From: Pedobacter aquatilis
GTDB lineage: Bacteria; Bacteroidota; Bacteroidia; Sphingobacteriales; Sphingobacteriaceae
DNA length: 64,000 nt
Reading direction: 5' to 3'
Assembly (NCBI RefSeq): GCF_030409415.1
Contig: NZ_JAUFPW010000028.1
Coordinates: forward strand, 90,470-154,469
Part shown: positions 62,379-64,000 of the stretch, in pieces
How positions within the stretch are numbered: position 1 is the stretch's first letter
Layout: each line of letters starts with the position of its first letter
Notes under the pieces: model-generated
Told to the model about the DNA's origin: nothing
What the model saw: the letters and a program-made list of their open reading frames with translations, nothing else
Databases searched by the model: none
Program-made: the position numbers and the translations under genes

Positions 62379-62422
62379 TTCCTCAATTCAAATGAACCTG
62401 TTTTCAGGGAATTTTAGCACTT
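62366..62422 (+). promoter_or_regulatory. Alternative helix competing with the SAM-II core
   Basis: AAGTGCTAA (62366-62374) is perfectly complementary to TTAGCACTT (62414-62422), with an inner hairpin CCTG/CAGG (62397-62408). The 5' strand includes the conserved GCUAA of the aptamer, so this stem and the ligand-bound aptamer are mutually exclusive. It is the probable expression platform, ending 38 nt before the metK ATG. Confidence 0.65.
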
Positions 62423-62460
62423 ATTAAATTGTTTATTTTCATCTTTAAATTTTTTAATAA

Positions 62461-63747
62461 ATGTCATATTTATTTACATCAGAATCAGTATCTGAAGGTC
62501 ATCCAGATAAAATTGCCGATCAAATTTCGGATGCATTAATTGATAACTTTCTAGCTTTCGATGCTGAATCGAAGGTTGCATGCGAAACTTTAGTAACTAC
62601 AGGGCAAGTTATTTTGGCTGGAGAGGTTAAATCTAAAACTTACCTAGATGTTCAACAAATTGCTCGTGATGTAATCAAAAAAATTGGCTACACTAAAAGT
62701 GAATATATGTTTGAGGCAAACTCTTGCGGTATTTTATCTGCAATTCACGAGCAATCTCAAGATATTAACCAAGGTGTAGATAGAGCAAGTAAGGAAGAAC
62801 AAGGTGCTGGCGACCAAGGGATGATGTTTGGTTACGCAACTAACGAAACCGAAAATTATATGCCATTGGCACTTGATTTATCTCACGCACTTTTAAGAGA
62901 ACTGGCTAATTTAAGAAGAGAAAATACTGAAATTACCTATTTACGCCCTGATGCAAAATCGCAGGTAACGTTAGAATATTCTGACGATAACAAACCTCAA
63001 AGAATTGATGCTATCGTAATTTCGACACAGCACGATGATTTTATTAAGCCTGCTTCATCTTCAAAAGAAGATAAAGATAATGCGAACGATGAAATGCTGA
63101 CTAAAATAAAAAGCGATTTAGTTTCAATTTTAATTCCGAGGATTAAGGCTAAATATCCACAATATGCACATTTATTTAACGAGGAGATTACTTATCACAT
63201 TAACCCAACTGGCGTTTTTGTAATTGGTGGTCCTCATGGTGATACGGGATTAACGGGTAGAAAAATTATTGTTGATACTTACGGTGGTAAAGGTGCTCAT
63301 GGTGGTGGTGCTTTCTCTGGTAAAGACCCTAGTAAGGTAGATAGAAGTGCTGCTTATGCAACCCGCCACATCGCTAAGAACTTAGTAGCAGCTGGCTTGT
63401 GCGAAGAAGTTTTGGTTCAGGTAAGTTATGCAATTGGTGTTGCGAAGCCTACATCGATTAATGTTGTTACTTATGGAACAGCCAAAGTTGGGTTAACGGA
63501 TGGCGAAATCAGCAAAAAAGTAGAGGAGATATTTGATATGCGCCCTTATTTTATTGAGCAACGCTTGAAATTAAGAAATCCAATTTACAGTGAAACAGCT
63601 GCATACGGCCACATGGGTAGAAAACCTGAAACCGTAAATAAAACATTTAGAACTCCAAATGGTGAAGAAAAAAGTGTAACTGTAGAATTGTTTACCTGGG
63701 AGAAATTAGATTTCGTAGATAAAGTAAAAGCTGCATTTGGCATTTAG
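62461..63747 (+). CDS. metK: S-adenosylmethionine synthase
   Basis: The 428-residue protein has [19 protein letters not shown] at the start, [36 protein letters not shown] with the ATP/metal site (in pieces) and [19 protein letters not shown]. It is somewhat longer than E. coli MetK (384) because of an insert near 170-215 ([13 protein letters not shown]), a Bacteroidota feature. It makes SAM from ATP and methionine. Expression is probably controlled by the leader riboswitch. Confidence 0.97.
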   Translation: MSYLFTSESVSEGHPDKIADQISDALIDNFLAFDAESKVACETLVTTGQVILAGEVKSKTYLDVQQIARDVIKKIGYTKSEYMFEANSCGILSAIHEQSQDINQGVDRASKEEQGAGDQGMMFGYATNETENYMPLALDLSHALLRELANLRRENTEITYLRPDAKSQVTLEYSDDNKPQRIDAIVISTQHDDFIKPASSSKEDKDNANDEMLTKIKSDLVSILIPRIKAKYPQYAHLFNEEITYHINPTGVFVIGGPHGDTGLTGRKIIVDTYGGKGAHGGGAFSGKDPSKVDRSAAYATRHIAKNLVAAGLCEEVLVQVSYAIGVAKPTSINVVTYGTAKVGLTDGEISKKVEEIFDMRPYFIEQRLKLRNPIYSETAAYGHMGRKPETVNKTFRTPNGEEKSVTVELFTWEKLDFVDKVKAAFGI

Positions 63748-63769
63748 TATAAAAAAACTAATATAAATA

Positions 63770-63806
63770 GCCCCCAAGAAGTTAAATACTTTTTGGGGGC
63801 ATTTTT
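63770..63806 (+). terminator. Intrinsic terminator of metK
   Basis: GCCCCCAA pairs with TTGGGGGC, followed by ATTTTTT. It lies 22 bp after the metK stop. Confidence 0.9.
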
Positions 63807-63915
63807 TATGTATCATATCCATTATTTGGTTTTATCCATGTAGATACATTCATAAGTATTTCCAGTTATCAACGACCGAGTTGACTCGCATTTTGTGTCG
63901 ATTCCTGAAAATGCT

Positions 63916-63935
63916 ATACACTAAAATCAGTGTAT
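63916..63935 (+). promoter_or_regulatory. Hairpin covering the start codon of the last gene
   Basis: ATACACT (63916-63922) pairs with AGTGTAT (63929-63935) around a 6-nt loop. The 3' arm includes the first two bases of the ATG at 63934. Confidence 0.4.
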
Positions 63936-64000
63936 GGAAATAAAAGAAACAGAGTTTATCTATTCCGCCCGGAGTAGTAAACAGCAGAAGTTTGACAAAC
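63934..64000 (+). CDS. Start of a gene cut by the window end, possibly EngB/YsxC-type GTPase
   Basis: The first 22 residues, MEIKETEFIYSARSSKQQKF plus DK, resemble the N-terminus of the ribosome-biogenesis GTPase EngB (IK..EF..S before the G1 loop), but the GTPase motifs would be outside the window. The family call is tentative; that it is a coding region is more likely than not. Confidence 0.4.
   Translation, partial: MEIKETEFIYSARSSKQQKFDK

Noticed and set aside
62305..62460. SAM-I (S-box) riboswitch in the metK leader
   Set aside because: The leader has no four-way junction or kink-turn motif, while SAM-II elements occur in the right order.

Overview
The window looks like a chromosomal segment of a Sphingobacteriaceae member of the Bacteroidota, most likely Pedobacter or a close relative. 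The basis is: AT-rich DNA; repeated matches to the Bacteroidota promoter pattern (TTG, 17-19 nt, TAnnTTTG) and no clear Shine-Dalgarno sequences; gliding/type IX secretion genes (gldJ, porV); a TonB-ExbB-ExbD-ExbD operon of Bacteroidota layout; and a complex I operon with a short NuoG. No tRNA, rRNA, CRISPR array, prophage or insertion sequence was recognised.

Layout. 1-10.2 kb: surface-sugar and envelope genes (three methyltransferases, three glycosyltransferases, a secreted GH29 fucosidase) around a large tricorn-like S41 protease. 10.3-17.8 kb: a DJ-1/PfpI protein, a serine hydrolase, a lipid A-type acyltransferase, typA, a retropepsin-like protein and an esterase. 17.9-23.0 kb: a compact plus-strand set made of an esterase, an ATP-grasp ligase, a GCS2-type carboxylate-amine ligase, a class I amidotransferase and a second ATP-grasp-like protein. 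I read it as an amide-bond-forming pathway of unknown product. 23.1-25.5 kb: a tiny Cys-tailed membrane protein, a Crp-type regulator, YceI and pirin. 25.6-32.0 kb: ispF, porV, an AsmA-like protein and gldJ. 32.0-36.6 kb: a biotin carrier protein, a DUF4159 protein, rsmE, a CorC-like transporter, ppa and a DedA protein.

37.0-39.8 kb is the most unusual region. A LytTR response regulator is divergent from an AT-rich minus-strand operon with two small double-glycine-leader peptides, each with two cysteines in the mature part, a small two-helix membrane protein between them (possible immunity protein), and the remnant of an ABC exporter without its peptidase and first membrane helices. Between regulator and operon lie two identical 15-bp repeats spaced 21 bp, the geometry expected for a LytTR operator; the nearer one covers the predicted -33 element. 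This looks like a bacteriocin or peptide-signal locus.

39.8-53.0 kb: all 14 complex I subunits (nuoA-N) on the minus strand. The genes are mostly coupled by 1-8 nt overlaps, but the larger gaps are filled with inverted repeats. 53.1-58.9 kb: exbB-exbD-exbD-tonB, a small membrane protein, a PstS-like lipoprotein and a TPR protein. 59.2-63.7 kb: pckA, a SUI1/YciH protein, a lipid kinase and metK. metK is preceded by a probable SAM-II riboswitch whose conserved GCUAA can instead pair with downstream RNA. The window ends in the start of a gene that resembles engB.

Two kinds of dispersed structure recur: a roughly 25-bp inverted repeat at three places, and short 7- or 8-nt tandem units arranged as two opposed arrays at five places.
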